From positions 124,001-188,000 of the forward strand of contig NZ_CP016545.1 in NCBI RefSeq assembly GCF_001687545.1: 64,000 nt of DNA, given 5' to 3'. The position numbers and the translations under genes were made by a program. Below are positions 34,730 to 43,665 of the stretch, piece after piece. The notes under the pieces are model-generated. The model saw only the letters and a program-made list of their open reading frames with translations. It ran no database searches and was not told where the DNA came from. Position 1 is the first letter of the stretch. Every line of letters starts with the position of its first letter. This DNA comes from Paraurantiacibacter namhicola. GTDB lineage: Bacteria > Pseudomonadota > Alphaproteobacteria > Sphingomonadales > Sphingomonadaceae.

Positions 34730-35668
34730 TCAGACCTTCGCAGCTTCTTCCCAGATCAGCTTCGCATATGGTCGAACGGTGCTTTCGGAAGGACTGTTTT
34801 CACCTTCGGTTAGATGCTGAATCAAACAGCGCTCAACATCGGCTTGGCTCGATGGTTTGAAGTCGCCACGATGGATAAGGCCAAAAACCGCCAGAGTTGC
34901 AGAAGGCCAATCATATTTTGGTCTGCGGCCAACTCTTCCGCTCGATTCGGGAGTTGCAGGTTGCTCGGGTAAGTTCAGACATGCGGCAACGCTTGATCGA
35001 AGAAAATGCACGCCGCTGACTTCAACGTATCTTGAACCGATAGGAGAGGAGCCTTCACCTGCGAAAAAGCCGATTTCCCACTTGCTTCGTGCACCGATTG
35101 GGCGTGCGAAGTCACTCCAGAACCAATCTGGTATCTCCCACTCTCGCTCCTCCCAGTCCCACCTGAGAAAGTTGGTAGGTCGCGAGGCTCCGTGTGCCTC
35201 GACTGCAACTCCGACCAAGAAGCCAAGTCGAGCCTGTTCGACTATGTATTCTGAACCATTTTCTTTGCCGCAGTGGTAAGCCAGCTGCCGAGCATCATCA
35301 GCGGGAATCCACTTGTCATTGCCCGCGACGGAAAGAACGCGCCGTTTCTCTGGACGCAATTCAAAGGGCAACATCATCAAGAGGCTAGACAGCGAAAACT
35401 TTACGCCAAAGGCTTGCCATTCTCCCTGGAAGTCTCCTCGCTCAATCGAGGTTGCGAAGTCACCCGTTTGCCAATCCTGCTCAAGTGCTCCGTGCCCTTC
35501 AGCCCACCAAAACTCCTTAGGAATGTTAGCATTGGTTGCGCTCTGGTCGCCTCGATGGAGAGAAGAAGCTCGCGCCAAGACTTCACCCTTATGAAGCCGC
35601 GCGCAAAGAGACATTCGGTCGATGCCGAGTTCTAGCGCCGTGCTTGCAGCGATCCATTGATCGGCCAT
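34730..35668 (-). CDS. Hypothetical protein with C-terminal GRRPKYDW motif domain
   Basis: A 312-aa protein with no function I can assign. It begins MADQWIAASTALELG, an HTH-like segment. The middle is rich in Trp (WDWEEREWEIPDWFW). The C-terminal 65 residues, starting GRVGRRPKYDWPSA and ending near TVRPYAKLIWEE, match a small conserved domain I associate with alphaproteobacterial island proteins (QADVE, PSESTVR). The ATG at 35668 is preferred over TTG at 35674. It lies alone between the integrase and the Xis-like gene. Confidence 0.65.
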   Translation of the reverse strand: MADQWIAASTALELGIDRMSLCARLHKGEVLARASSLHRGDQSATNANIPKEFWWAEGHGALEQDWQTGDFATSIERGDFQGEWQAFGVKFSLSSLLMMLPFELRPEKRRVLSVAGNDKWIPADDARQLAYHCGKENGSEYIVEQARLGFLVGVAVEAHGASRPTNFLRWDWEEREWEIPDWFWSDFARPIGARSKWEIGFFAGEGSSPIGSRYVEVSGVHFLRSSVAACLNLPEQPATPESSGRVGRRPKYDWPSATLAVFGLIHRGDFKPSSQADVERCLIQHLTEGENSPSESTVRPYAKLIWEEAAKV

Positions 35669-35732
35669 TTGCAAAGACTATCGCGAGGCAATTCCTGAGC
35701 GCAAGCGAACGGTAGCGAACGCTGGTGGATTA

Positions 35733-36968
35733 TCAGGTTGTAGGATCAGCCACTCTTGCACTGGGGAACTCTACAACTTCGCCACCGACCCGCAGCTGAT
35801 CCAAGTAGTCACTCCACCACCGCGTCATTTCCAGGCGCTCATGCCAGTGCGTGCCCCGATGATAGGTGCCTCGAACCGCATTGCTGTCCTTATGGGCCAG
35901 CGCCCGTTCGATAGCATCCGGCGACCACTTACCACTCTCGTTGAGCAAGGTACTGGCCATCGCCCGAAAGCCATGTGCGGTCATTTCCTTGCCGCTGTAA
36001 CCCAGCCGCCGAAGTGCGGCATTGATGGTGTTTTCCGACATTGGCCGCTTGCCGGGATAGAGCGACGAGAAAACGTAGCGCTGGCCCGCGCTGATGGCCT
36101 TGGCCGACTCCATCAACGCAAGCGACTGCTTCGACAGCGGCACAACATGCGGGTCACGCATTTTCATCTTCTCGGCGGGGATCGTCCAGATGGCCTCGTC
36201 GAGATCGAACTCCTGCCATTCCGCGCGGCGAAGTTCGCCGGGGCGTACAAAGACGTGAGGCGTCAATTGGAGCGCCAGCAGCGTGAGCGGCTGGCCGGAA
36301 TAGCCATCGATGGCGCGCAGCAACCCACCAACGGCTTCCGGCTCCAGGATGGCGCTGTGGTGCTTCACCTTCGGCGCGGTCAACGCACCGCGCAACAGTG
36401 CCGACGGATCAGCGTTCGCGCGGGAGGTCGCAACGGCATACCGAAAAATGCGGCCAGAAAGCGAACGCATCCGCCGCGCTGTCTCCAACTGGCCTTGAGA
36501 CTCGACATCCTTCAGCGACGCCAACAGTTCGGCTGGCGTGATTTCCGAAATAGGCCGCTTGCCAAGATCGCGATTGAGCAACGATAGCAGCCACTGGGTC
36601 TTCTTGATCGTGACCGCCGCCCTTTCCTCCCGCTCCATCTTGGCGACGTATTCCTCACCGATCGACGCAAACGTGTTCGCAGCCGCTTCCTTGGCTTCAT
36701 CCTTCAGCGCCGCTTTGACAGTCGCGGGATCGGTGCCGTTGGCAAGAATCGTCCGCGCCTCGTCGCGCCGCTCGCGCGCCACCTTCAGCGAAACGTCCGG
36801 ATAGATGCCCAGCGAGAGCTTCTTCTCCTTGCCGAGATAGCGGTATTTCAGCCGCCAGAGTTTCCCGCCTGATGGCTGGACAAGCAGGAACAGCCCGCGC
36901 TCGTCGAATAGCTTCTTCGGCTTGGGGCCGGGTTTGGCGTTGCGGATCGATGTATCGGTAAGCGCCAT
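35733..36968 (-). CDS. P4-type tyrosine integrase at the tRNA end of the island
   Basis: A 411-aa integrase with the arm-type DNA-binding domain (DUF4102: SIRNAKPGPKPKKLFDERGLFLLV), a core-binding domain (about 100-190) and a catalytic domain: Arg of VRPGELR, His-x-x-Arg of HGFRAMA, LAHK and the Tyr of RGTYHRG. It inserts and excises the island at tRNA-Leu. The ATG at 36968 has AGGAG 11 nt upstream; the frame extends to 37022 across arm-type repeats. One TGGCCCCCAA copy (36970-36979, inverted) lies directly before the start codon, so integrase binding there could repress its own gene (inference). Confidence 0.92.
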   Translation of the reverse strand: MALTDTSIRNAKPGPKPKKLFDERGLFLLVQPSGGKLWRLKYRYLGKEKKLSLGIYPDVSLKVARERRDEARTILANGTDPATVKAALKDEAKEAAANTFASIGEEYVAKMEREERAAVTIKKTQWLLSLLNRDLGKRPISEITPAELLASLKDVESQGQLETARRMRSLSGRIFRYAVATSRANADPSALLRGALTAPKVKHHSAILEPEAVGGLLRAIDGYSGQPLTLLALQLTPHVFVRPGELRRAEWQEFDLDEAIWTIPAEKMKMRDPHVVPLSKQSLALMESAKAISAGQRYVFSSLYPGKRPMSENTINAALRRLGYSGKEMTAHGFRAMASTLLNESGKWSPDAIERALAHKDSNAVRGTYHRGTHWHERLEMTRWWSDYLDQLRVGGEVVEFPSARVADPTT

Positions 36969-36969
36969 A

Positions 36970-37021
36970 TTGGGGGCCACTCCTGAAAGCCATTTCAGAA
37001 TGGCCCCCAGCGTGGCCCCCA
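36970..37021. repeat. Arm-type repeats near attR, overlapping the integrase leader
   Basis: TGGCCCCCA occurs at 37001-37009 and 37013-37021 (12 bp apart, plus strand) and as an inverted TGGCCCCCAA at 36970-36979 just upstream of the integrase start. The pair matches the spacing of the pair at 25393-25414. They lie 111-160 bp inside attR, as expected for integrase arm sites. Confidence 0.6.
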
Positions 37022-37131
37022 CAATGTCGCGATTGTCGGCGAATGTGAGCGGGCGCCAGCGGCCAAATCAGCCCTACTTTTGGCAGATTTCCGCGGTTTT
37101 TGCAACCGCCAGCGAACATCGATGTACGATG

Positions 37132-37157
37132 AAATGGTGCCCAGAAGAGGACTCGAA
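37132..37157 (-). repeat. Right attachment site (attR) within tRNA-Leu 3' end
   Basis: A 26-bp exact copy of 25314-25339. It covers the last 23 nt of the tRNA-Leu gene including CCA, plus 3 bases beyond, so insertion keeps the tRNA whole on this side. Confidence 0.9.
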
Positions 37158-37221
37158 CCTCCACGCCCTTGCGAGCGCCGCCACCTGAAGACGGTGCGTC
37201 TACCAATTCCGCCATCTGGGC
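37135..37221 (-). tRNA. tRNA-Leu (anticodon CAG)
   Basis: An 87-nt class II tRNA. The acceptor GCCCAGA pairs with TCTGGGC, followed by discriminator A and encoded CCA. The D-arm GGCGGAATTGGTAGACGC is the usual Leu form, the anticodon stem CCGTC/GGCGG flanks loop TTCAGGT (anticodon CAG), then comes a long variable arm and a GGTTCGAGTCC T-loop region. It reads CUG codons. Its 3' end is the integration site of the island on its left. Confidence 0.96.
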
Positions 37222-37443
37222 ACCGGAAGCAGGCAACACATCGTTGGTTGCTGCGGGTAGGGGCGCGCCGATAGCCCCCCTTGCGCACCTGTGTCAACGA
37301 TTCTGCGGCTGCCAGGGCAAATGAAATGACAGTACGCACCGGGCCCCGCCCACCTGCCTGCTTGCGGCGCGCCGCGCCATGCGGCATGGCCGCGGGCGAA
37401 CAGGCATGCGGAACCCGGCAGGGGGCCGCCGGATTGGACAGGT

Positions 37444-38394
37444 ATGGCAAAGGCATCTCCCCTCTCAGGCAAGCTGGTCACGCTGATCGGCGGCAATGGC
37501 TTCCTCGGCCGGCACGTGGCGCAGGCCCTGCTGGAGCGCGGCGCGCGTGTGCGCGTGGCCGGGCGCAATCCGGAAAGCGCATTCTCACTGAAACCGCTCG
37601 CCAATCTGGGCCAGCTGCAATTCGCCCGCTGCAACGCGAAGGACAAGCGCAGTATCGAGGCCGTGATGCAGAGCTCGGATGCGGCGGTTTACCTCGTCGG
37701 CACCTTTGCCGGTGACCAGGAAGCCTTGCAGGCCAAGGGAGCGGGCCTTGCCGCCCGCTACGCCGCCGAGCAGGGCGCGCAGAGCTTCGTCTATATCTCC
37801 GCCATCGGGGCCGATGCGGATGACGAACAGAGCGGTTACGCTCGCACCAAGGGGCTTGGCGAGAAGCTGGTGCTGGAAGCCTTCCCCAAGGCCAGCATCA
37901 TGCGCCCGTCGATCATCTTCGGCGAGGAAGACGATTTCACCAACATGTTCGCCGGGATGATCAGCAATTTGCCGGCCCTGCCCGTGTTCGGGGCGGATTC
38001 GCCGATCCAGCCGGTGTGGGTGGACGATGTGGCCGAGGCGGTCGCCGTGGCGCTGGAAGATCCCGGCAAGCATGGCGGCAAGCGTTTCGAGCTGGGCGGG
38101 CCGGACGTGATCACGATGGAAGAGCTGCACGAGAAGCTGGCCGCCGCACAGGATCGCAAGCGCAGCTTCATTCCCGTGCCCGATGCGCTGGGCAAGATCT
38201 TTGCCGCCATCCCCTTCACGCCGATGAATTCGGACCAGTTCTTGCTGCTGAAGCGCGGCAGCACGGTTGGCGGCAAGCTGCCCACCATCGGCAAGCTGGG
38301 CATCACGCCGCGGCCGCTGGACCTGTTCCTGGACAAGTGGATGCAGCGCTACAGGAAGCACGGGCGCTTCACCAAGGCCCGCGTCTCCAGCTGA
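37444..38394 (+). CDS. NDUFA9-like NAD(P)-binding atypical SDR protein
   Basis: A 316-aa extended-type Rossmann protein. The nucleotide-binding motif is IGGNGFLGRHV (15-25), then VYISAIGAD and a YARTKGLGE segment (Tyr-x-x-x-Lys), RPSIIFGEEDDFTN and VDDVAEAV. This matches the complex I NDUFA9 subfamily, which in mitochondria is an accessory NADH dehydrogenase subunit holding NADPH. No complex I genes are next to it, so the exact role is unclear. It ends 1 nt from the nfeD stop, tail to tail. Confidence 0.85.
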   Translation: MAKASPLSGKLVTLIGGNGFLGRHVAQALLERGARVRVAGRNPESAFSLKPLANLGQLQFARCNAKDKRSIEAVMQSSDAAVYLVGTFAGDQEALQAKGAGLAARYAAEQGAQSFVYISAIGADADDEQSGYARTKGLGEKLVLEAFPKASIMRPSIIFGEEDDFTNMFAGMISNLPALPVFGADSPIQPVWVDDVAEAVAVALEDPGKHGGKRFELGGPDVITMEELHEKLAAAQDRKRSFIPVPDALGKIFAAIPFTPMNSDQFLLLKRGSTVGGKLPTIGKLGITPRPLDLFLDKWMQRYRKHGRFTKARVSS

Positions 38395-38395
38395 C

Positions 38396-38908
38396 CTAGT
38401 CCTTAGCGGGAGGCTCCGGCTCTGCGTCACTTTCGGTCGCAGGCTGAGTGCTCTCGTCCGTCAGAAGGTTCAGCGGCTCCACCAGCAGCACGGCGCCATC
38501 GCTGCCGGTAATGCGCACCTTCGTGCCGCTGGGGCAGTCCTGGCCGCGCGCAGGCCAAACGCTGTCGCCCTGCAGGACGCGGCCCTCGCCATCCTCGATA
38601 GCATCGGCGACCACTGCGGTCTGGCCCACCATGCGCCCCGTACGCTTGTTCATGAGCGGGTCGGAACTGACGATCGGACGCTCCTTGAGGAAGCGCTTGG
38701 CCGAGAAGGCGATGATCAGGCTGAGGAATACGAAGTCGATCACCTGCATGGCGGGTGACAGGTCGAGGCCGTAAGTCAGCACGCCGGTGATCAGGGCGGC
38801 GACGGCCAGCCAGATCAGGTAGACACCGGGCACCAGCATCTCCAGCGCGGCCAGCACGACGCCCAGCGTCAGCCACAGCCAGTGGGCATCGATTCCTTCC
38901 CAGTCCAT
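38396..38908 (-). CDS. NfeD-family membrane protein
   Basis: A 170-aa protein with three N-terminal membrane segments (about 10-75) and a C-terminal OB-fold NfeD domain (GRMVGQTAVV, GSVWPAR-like, GTKVRITGSDGAVLLVEP). The tail is acidic and Pro-rich. It is encoded 15 nt after the SPFH gene, the usual NfeD-stomatin pair thought to organise membrane microdomains and protein quality control. Confidence 0.88.
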   Translation of the reverse strand: MDWEGIDAHWLWLTLGVVLAALEMLVPGVYLIWLAVAALITGVLTYGLDLSPAMQVIDFVFLSLIIAFSAKRFLKERPIVSSDPLMNKRTGRMVGQTAVVADAIEDGEGRVLQGDSVWPARGQDCPSGTKVRITGSDGAVLLVEPLNLLTDESTQPATESDAEPEPPAKD

Positions 38909-38923
38909 CGGCCCGGCCCCCGC

Positions 38924-39901
38924 TTACTCGCCGCGCTTCGTGCGCGGGACGGGGGAGCGGCGGCTGTCGGGGATCGGCGTGCCGACATCGCCGGTCTTGT
39001 CGCCGATGATGTCCTTTGCCAGCTCTCCGATACCGCCCAGCGTGCCCATCAGCTGGGTCGCTTCCATCGGGAACAGGATGGTCTTGGCATTGGGGCTGGT
39101 GGCGAACTTGCCGATCGCCTTGGTGTATTCCTGCGCCACGAAGTAATTGATCGCCTGGCTGCCGGAACTGGCGATGGCATCGGACACCATTTGCGTGGCC
39201 TTGGCCTCGGCCTCGGCAGCGCGTTCGCGCGCCTCGGCGTCGCGGAAGGCGGCTTCGCGCTTGCCCTCTGCTTCCAGGATGGCGGACTGCTTGGAGCCTT
39301 CCGAGCGCAGGATGGCGCTGGTCTTGTCGCCTTCGGCTTCGAGGATTTCGGCGCGCTTCAGGCGCTCGGCCTTCATCTGGCGGGCCATGGCTTCGGAAAT
39401 GTCCAGCGGCGGGCGGATGTCCTTGATCTCCACGCGGGTGATCTTCACGCCCCACGGCGAAGTGGCATGATCGACCACCGACAGCAGGCGCGCATTGATC
39501 TCGTCACGCTTTGACAGCGTCTCGTCCAAATCCATCGAACCCATCACGGTGCGCAGGTTCGTGGTGGTGAGCGCCATGATCGCCTGGAACAGGTTGGAGA
39601 CCTCGTATGCGGCCTTACCGGCGTCCAGCACCTGGAAGAAGACCACCGCATCCACACCGACCATGGCATTGTCTGCCGTGATGATTTCCTGGCCCGGGAT
39701 GTCCAGCACCTGCTCCATCATGTTCACCTTCTGCCCGACGCGGTCGATGAAGGGGATGATCAAGTGCAGGCCCGGCTCTGCGGCCAGCGTGAACTTGCCC
39801 AGCCGCTCGATGGTGTAGACGAAGCCCTGCTTCACGACGCGTACGCCCATCAGCAGGAAGATGAGGGTTGCCAGCACCAGTGCGCCAAGCAGGATTTCCA
39901 T
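38924..39901 (-). CDS. SPFH/Band 7 stomatin-like protein (QmcA family)
   Basis: A 325-aa protein with one N-terminal membrane anchor (4-24), an SPFH domain (GKFTLAAEPGLHLIIPFIDRV, VFFQVLDAGKAAYEV, GVKITRVEIKDI) and a long Ala/Glu-rich coiled coil (about 175-250). It probably forms membrane-associated oligomers with the NfeD partner encoded downstream. Length and order match the QmcA/YbbK type. Confidence 0.9.
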   Translation of the reverse strand: MEILLGALVLATLIFLLMGVRVVKQGFVYTIERLGKFTLAAEPGLHLIIPFIDRVGQKVNMMEQVLDIPGQEIITADNAMVGVDAVVFFQVLDAGKAAYEVSNLFQAIMALTTTNLRTVMGSMDLDETLSKRDEINARLLSVVDHATSPWGVKITRVEIKDIRPPLDISEAMARQMKAERLKRAEILEAEGDKTSAILRSEGSKQSAILEAEGKREAAFRDAEARERAAEAEAKATQMVSDAIASSGSQAINYFVAQEYTKAIGKFATSPNAKTILFPMEATQLMGTLGGIGELAKDIIGDKTGDVGTPIPDSRRSPVPRTKRGE

Positions 39902-39985
39902 GTTTGCTCTCCCGTTCCGGCTGGCAGGATAGCGCAGCGGGGGCGGCGGGCAAGCGAAACCGGTGGTCCGGCGGCGGGGCGGCGC

Positions 39986-40705
39986 TCAGTAGCGGGTGGT
40001 AAAGTCCACCAGCGATTGCGGAAGCAGGTCGAGGATGGCGGCCTCCAGCAGCTTGTCCGCGCCTGTCAGGACCGCAAGGCCCACGCCAAACAGGATCACG
40101 CCGAACACCGGCTTGGCATATTTCGCGATGGCCGCCGTACCCTTCACCCGGTCACGCATGGCAGCGCGCGAGCCGTAAGCGAAGGCGAGGATGCTGCCTG
40201 CGACACCTACGCCGAAGAAGGCGAAAGTCGCGAAGCTCTGCGCCAGGTTCTCACCCGCGCTGGCAGCGCCGATGGCTGCGCCCAGCGTGGGGCCGACGCA
40301 GGGTGCCCACACGATGCCGAGCAGCGTGCCGACGAGGAATTGCCCGCCCGCGCCGTCTCCGCCCACACGGCCCAGCATGCGGTTGCCGACATTGGCCAGC
40401 GGCGCGCCCCATTGGCTGAGCTTTGCCTGCAGCGGCGGCACCAGCAGCACGACACCGGCCAGCGCCAGCAGCACGCCCGCCACGACCCGCAGGCTGCGCG
40501 CGTCGAGACCGATGGCGTGGCCAAAGGCGAGGACAGCGAAGCCAAAGACGGTGAAGGACAGGACGAGGCCCAGCGCCAGGGCGAGCGGCCCGTAGCGGCT
40601 CTTGCCCAGCGATGACCCGACAATCACGGGCATCAGGGGCAGGACGCAGGGGTTCAGTATGGTGATCGCGCCCGCCAGCAAGGCGAGCAGGTAGCTGGCG
40701 GTCAT
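39986..40705 (-). CDS. ccdA: CcdA-family thiol-disulfide transmembrane protein
   Basis: A 239-aa protein with six predicted membrane segments and the two conserved redox Cys, in NPCVLPLMP (about 19) and WAPCVGPTL (about 135). It passes electrons from cytoplasmic thioredoxin across the inner membrane. It lies 45 nt after a periplasm-facing thioredoxin gene, with a second thioredoxin gene further upstream, so the three probably form one thiol-reducing relay used for cytochrome c maturation or repair of oxidised proteins. Confidence 0.9.
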   Translation of the reverse strand: MTASYLLALLAGAITILNPCVLPLMPVIVGSSLGKSRYGPLALALGLVLSFTVFGFAVLAFGHAIGLDARSLRVVAGVLLALAGVVLLVPPLQAKLSQWGAPLANVGNRMLGRVGGDGAGGQFLVGTLLGIVWAPCVGPTLGAAIGAASAGENLAQSFATFAFFGVGVAGSILAFAYGSRAAMRDRVKGTAAIAKYAKPVFGVILFGVGLAVLTGADKLLEAAILDLLPQSLVDFTTRY

Positions 40706-40750
40706 CGCGTGAAACCCCTGCGCTGCGTTGGAAGATGTGGGAGCGGCGCC

Positions 40751-41164
40751 TTACAGCGCCTGGCTGACCAGCGCTTCCAGCTTGGCCGGATCGGTTTCAG
40801 CAACCGAGCGGGCGACTTCCTTGCCGTCCTTGAATACCAGGACGGTGGACTGGCGCGGGATGGCATGGGTTTCGAGGAACTGCGCATCGTTGTCGTAATC
40901 GACGCGCACGAAGTTCACGCCTTCGAACTTGGGATCGGTGCGGAAGCCTTCCAGGATCGGTTCCTGGCTGCGGCACGTGGGGCACCACGGCGCGTAGACG
41001 TCCACCACGATGGGCTCGCCGTCTGCCTGCAGCGCATCGAATTGCGCAGCTTCATAGCCGGGCCAGTTCGTGGCCGGTTCGTCATCGAACTTGGGCGTCA
41101 GCGCGTACCAGGCGATGGCAGCTGCGCCTGCCAGTGCAAGGATGATAAGGATAATGCGGGTCAT
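40751..41164 (-). CDS. Membrane-anchored thioredoxin-like protein (WCPTC)
   Basis: A 137-aa thioredoxin-fold protein with an N-terminal hydrophobic anchor or signal (3-22) and the active site WCPTC (about 60-64) in place of WCGPC. cis-Pro is in IPRQSTVLVF. Encoded between ccdA and a close paralog (41223-41636) in the same direction. Probably the periplasmic partner of the CcdA protein. Confidence 0.88.
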   Translation of the reverse strand: MTRIILIILALAGAAAIAWYALTPKFDDEPATNWPGYEAAQFDALQADGEPIVVDVYAPWCPTCRSQEPILEGFRTDPKFEGVNFVRVDYDNDAQFLETHAIPRQSTVLVFKDGKEVARSVAETDPAKLEALVSQAL

Positions 41165-41222
41165 AGAAGGCTCCTGCGTGTGTTTTTGTTGTAGTGTCTG
41201 GCTAATTCTCGGTGAGCGCGGG

Positions 41223-41636
41223 TTACAAAGCGCGCTTCAGCAAGGCGCCAAGTTTTTCGGGATTGGTTTCCGCTACGGAGCGGCCCACTTCGCGGCCACC
41301 CTTGAACACCAGGATGGTGGATTGGCGCGGTATGCGAAAGTCTTTCAGAAACTGGCGGTCGTTGTCGTAATCGACCCGCACGAAGGCAACATCGCCAAAC
41401 GCATCGCTCTTGCGGTAACGATCGAGGATCCCGGCCTGCACACGGCAGGTGGGGCACCACGAAGCGTGGACATCAACCACGATGGGCCGGCCGGACGCTC
41501 TCAACGTCTCGAACGATGCCGGCGAATAGGCCTTCCAGCCGGAAACCTCCCGCGCCTCTGCAGGAGCAATCCATGCGGAGAGGACCAGGAAGGCAGCGCC
41601 TGCCAGAATTGTCAGGGCGAGAAAGATACGGGACAT
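41223..41636 (-). CDS. Secreted thioredoxin-like protein (WCPTC), paralog of the next gene
   Basis: A 137-aa protein: signal peptide (MSRIFLALTILAGAAFL...AEA), active site WCPTC, cis-Pro in IPRQSTILVF. About the same length and motif layout as 40751-41164, so a tandem duplication. The ATG at 41636 has AGGAA about 8 nt upstream; that sequence lies in one arm of an inverted repeat (41643-41668), see that entry. Confidence 0.87.
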   Translation of the reverse strand: MSRIFLALTILAGAAFLVLSAWIAPAEAREVSGWKAYSPASFETLRASGRPIVVDVHASWCPTCRVQAGILDRYRKSDAFGDVAFVRVDYDNDRQFLKDFRIPRQSTILVFKGGREVGRSVAETNPEKLGALLKRAL

Positions 41637-41642
41637 GATGCG

Positions 41643-41668
41643 TTCCTGAAAGTAAACGGGTTCAGGAA
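41643..41668 (-). promoter_or_regulatory. Inverted repeat that covers the thioredoxin ribosome binding site
   Basis: TTCCTGAA (41643-41650) and TTCAGGAA (41661-41668) are perfect 8-bp arms with a 10-nt loop. In the minus-strand transcript the downstream arm holds the AGGAA that serves the start at 41636, so a folded leader would hide it. It could be translation control, or a DNA operator. Seen in sequence; function is inference. Confidence 0.45.
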
Positions 41669-41677
41669 GCATTCGCA

Positions 41678-41709
41678 GCGGGCGGGAATGTGGTTACATC
41701 CCCGCCCGC
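41678..41709. terminator. Strong hairpin after typA, probable terminator
   Basis: Arms 41678-41691 and 41696-41709 form a 14-bp GC-rich stem (one G-T pair) with loop GGTT, 16 nt beyond the typA stop. On the minus strand no T-run follows; on the plus strand ATTATTTT follows. Most likely it ends typA transcription, or blocks readthrough in both directions. Confidence 0.5.
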
Positions 41710-41725
41710 ATTATTTTCAAAAAAC

Positions 41726-43558
41726 TCAGTCTTCCGCTTTGCGCGATGCGCGCTTGCGCTCGTGCGGGTCGAGGTGGCGCTTGCGCAGGCGGATGGACTT
41801 GGGTGTCACTTCCACCAGCTCGTCCGGCTGGATGTAGGCGATGGCCTGTTCCAGCGTCATCTTGCGCGGCGGGGTCAGGCGGATGCCTTCATCCTTGCCG
41901 CTGGCGCGGAAGTTGGTCAGCTGCTTGGACTTGAGGGGATTGACTTCCAGATCCTGCGGCTTGGCATTCTCGCCGATGATCATGCCCTGGTACAGCTTCT
42001 CGTTCGCACCGATGAACAGGACGCCGCGCTCCTCGATGGTGTTGAGCGCATAGGCCATGGCCTCGCCCTGCTCCATGGAGATGAGCACGCCGTTCTGGCG
42101 GCCTTCGATCTTGCCCTTGTAGGGGCCGTACTTCTCGAACAGCCGGTTCATGATGCCAGTGCCGCGCGTGTCGGACAGGAACTCGCCGTGATAGCCGATC
42201 AGGCCGCGGCTGGGCGCGCTGAAGGTCAGGCGCGTCTTGCCGCCGCCGCTGGGGCGCATGTCGGTCATCTCTGCCTTGCGCAGCGCCATCTTCTCGACAA
42301 CCGTTCCGGAGAATTCGTCGTCCACGTCGACGACGACAGTCTCGTAAGGCTCCATGCGCTCGCCATTTTCCTCGCGGAACAGCACGCGCGGGCGGCTGAT
42401 GGAAAGCTCGAAGCCTTCGCGGCGCATGTTCTCGATCAGCACGCCGAGCTGCAATTCGCCGCGGCCAGCGACTTCGAAAGCGTCGCGTTCGGCGCTTTCG
42501 GTGACGCGGATGGCGACATTGGTTTCGGCCTCGCGCTCCAGCCGGTCACGGATGACACGGCTCTGCACCTTGTCGCCTTCGCGGCCGGCATAGGGGCTGT
42601 CATTGACGCTGAACGTCATGGAGAGCGTGGGCGGATCGATTTCCTGCGCGTGGATCGGCGCGGTCACATTCGGGTGGCAGATGGTGTTGGAAACCGTCGC
42701 TTCCGTCAGGCCGGCGATGGCCACGATGTCACCCGCCTTGGCGTGCAGCACCGGCTCGCGTTCCAGGCCGTTATAGGCAAACACCTTGGTGGCGCGGCCC
42801 GCTTCGACGAGGTTGCCGTTCACGTCCATCGCCTTGATCGGCATGCCGGTTTCCAGGCGGCCGCTTTCGACGCGGCCGGTCAGGATACGGCCGAGGAAAT
42901 TGTCGCGGTCCAGCAGGGTGGCCAGCATGGCGAAATCGGCATCGGGATCGAGGTCGGGTTCCGGCACATGGCTGACGATGGCCTTGAACAGCGGCGTCAG
43001 GTCGCCATCGCGCGCCTCCATGTCTTCGCTGGCATAGCCGGCTCGGCCCGACGCGTAGAGCACGGGGAAATCGAGCTGCTCGTCATTGGCGTCGAGGTTC
43101 ACGAACAGGTCGAAGACTTCGTCCAGCACTTCGCTGGCACGGCCGTCGGGACGGTCGATCTTGTTGACGACCACGATCGGGCGCAGGCCCAGGCCCAGCG
43201 CCTTGCCGGTGACGAACTTGGTCTGCGGCATCGGGCCTTCGGCAGCGTCGACCAGCAGGATCACGCCGTCCACCATGGACAGGATGCGCTCCACCTCGGC
43301 GCCGAAGTCGGCATGGCCGGGCGTATCGACGATGTTGATGCGGTAGTTTTCCTTGCCGCCTTCGGGTGCCCATTCGATGCTGGTCGGCTTCGCAAGGATG
43401 GTGATCCCGCGTTCCTTTTCCAGGTCGCCGGAATCCATTGCGCGTTCTTCCACGCGCTGGTTTTCACGGAAGGTGCCGGACTGGCGGAAAAGCTGGTCGA
43501 CGAGCGTTGTCTTGCCGTGGTCGACGTGGGCGATGATCGCCACGTTGCGAAGGGACAT
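41726..43558 (-). CDS. typA: Translational GTPase TypA/BipA
   Basis: A 610-aa ribosome-binding GTPase. G1 HVDHGKTTL (about 11-19), G2 region ERGITI, G3 DTPGHADF, G4 NKIDRPD, then EF-G-like domains III and V and the BipA-specific C-terminal domain ([29 protein letters not shown]). Assists 50S assembly and stress or low-temperature growth. A monocistronic unit followed by a hairpin. Confidence 0.97.
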   Translation of the reverse strand: MSLRNVAIIAHVDHGKTTLVDQLFRQSGTFRENQRVEERAMDSGDLEKERGITILAKPTSIEWAPEGGKENYRINIVDTPGHADFGAEVERILSMVDGVILLVDAAEGPMPQTKFVTGKALGLGLRPIVVVNKIDRPDGRASEVLDEVFDLFVNLDANDEQLDFPVLYASGRAGYASEDMEARDGDLTPLFKAIVSHVPEPDLDPDADFAMLATLLDRDNFLGRILTGRVESGRLETGMPIKAMDVNGNLVEAGRATKVFAYNGLEREPVLHAKAGDIVAIAGLTEATVSNTICHPNVTAPIHAQEIDPPTLSMTFSVNDSPYAGREGDKVQSRVIRDRLEREAETNVAIRVTESAERDAFEVAGRGELQLGVLIENMRREGFELSISRPRVLFREENGERMEPYETVVVDVDDEFSGTVVEKMALRKAEMTDMRPSGGGKTRLTFSAPSRGLIGYHGEFLSDTRGTGIMNRLFEKYGPYKGKIEGRQNGVLISMEQGEAMAYALNTIEERGVLFIGANEKLYQGMIIGENAKPQDLEVNPLKSKQLTNFRASGKDEGIRLTPPRKMTLEQAIAYIQPDELVEVTPKSIRLRKRHLDPHERKRASRKAED

Positions 43559-43665
43559 ATCGATTCTTTCGGGAAGCGGAAATTAGCTGGCGCGCCCCTA
43601 GACCATATGTTGCGCTGCAACAAGTGCGCGCGCGCCGCAGCGGCCCTTCCCTGCGATAACCTGCG

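Larger units (their letters stand above)
25340..37131. mobile_element. Genomic island integrated at tRNA-Leu(CAG), about 11.8 kb
   Basis: Bounded by 26-bp direct repeats, one being the 3' end of tRNA-Leu. The P4-type integrase gene lies next to the tRNA and reads away from it, the standard layout. All cargo is on the minus strand. GC is lower than in flanking DNA, most clearly in 28350-29600. No conjugation, replication or phage structural genes are seen, so it is an integrative element that is probably mobilised by others or non-mobile. Both ends are intact, so excision may still be possible. Confidence 0.88.
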
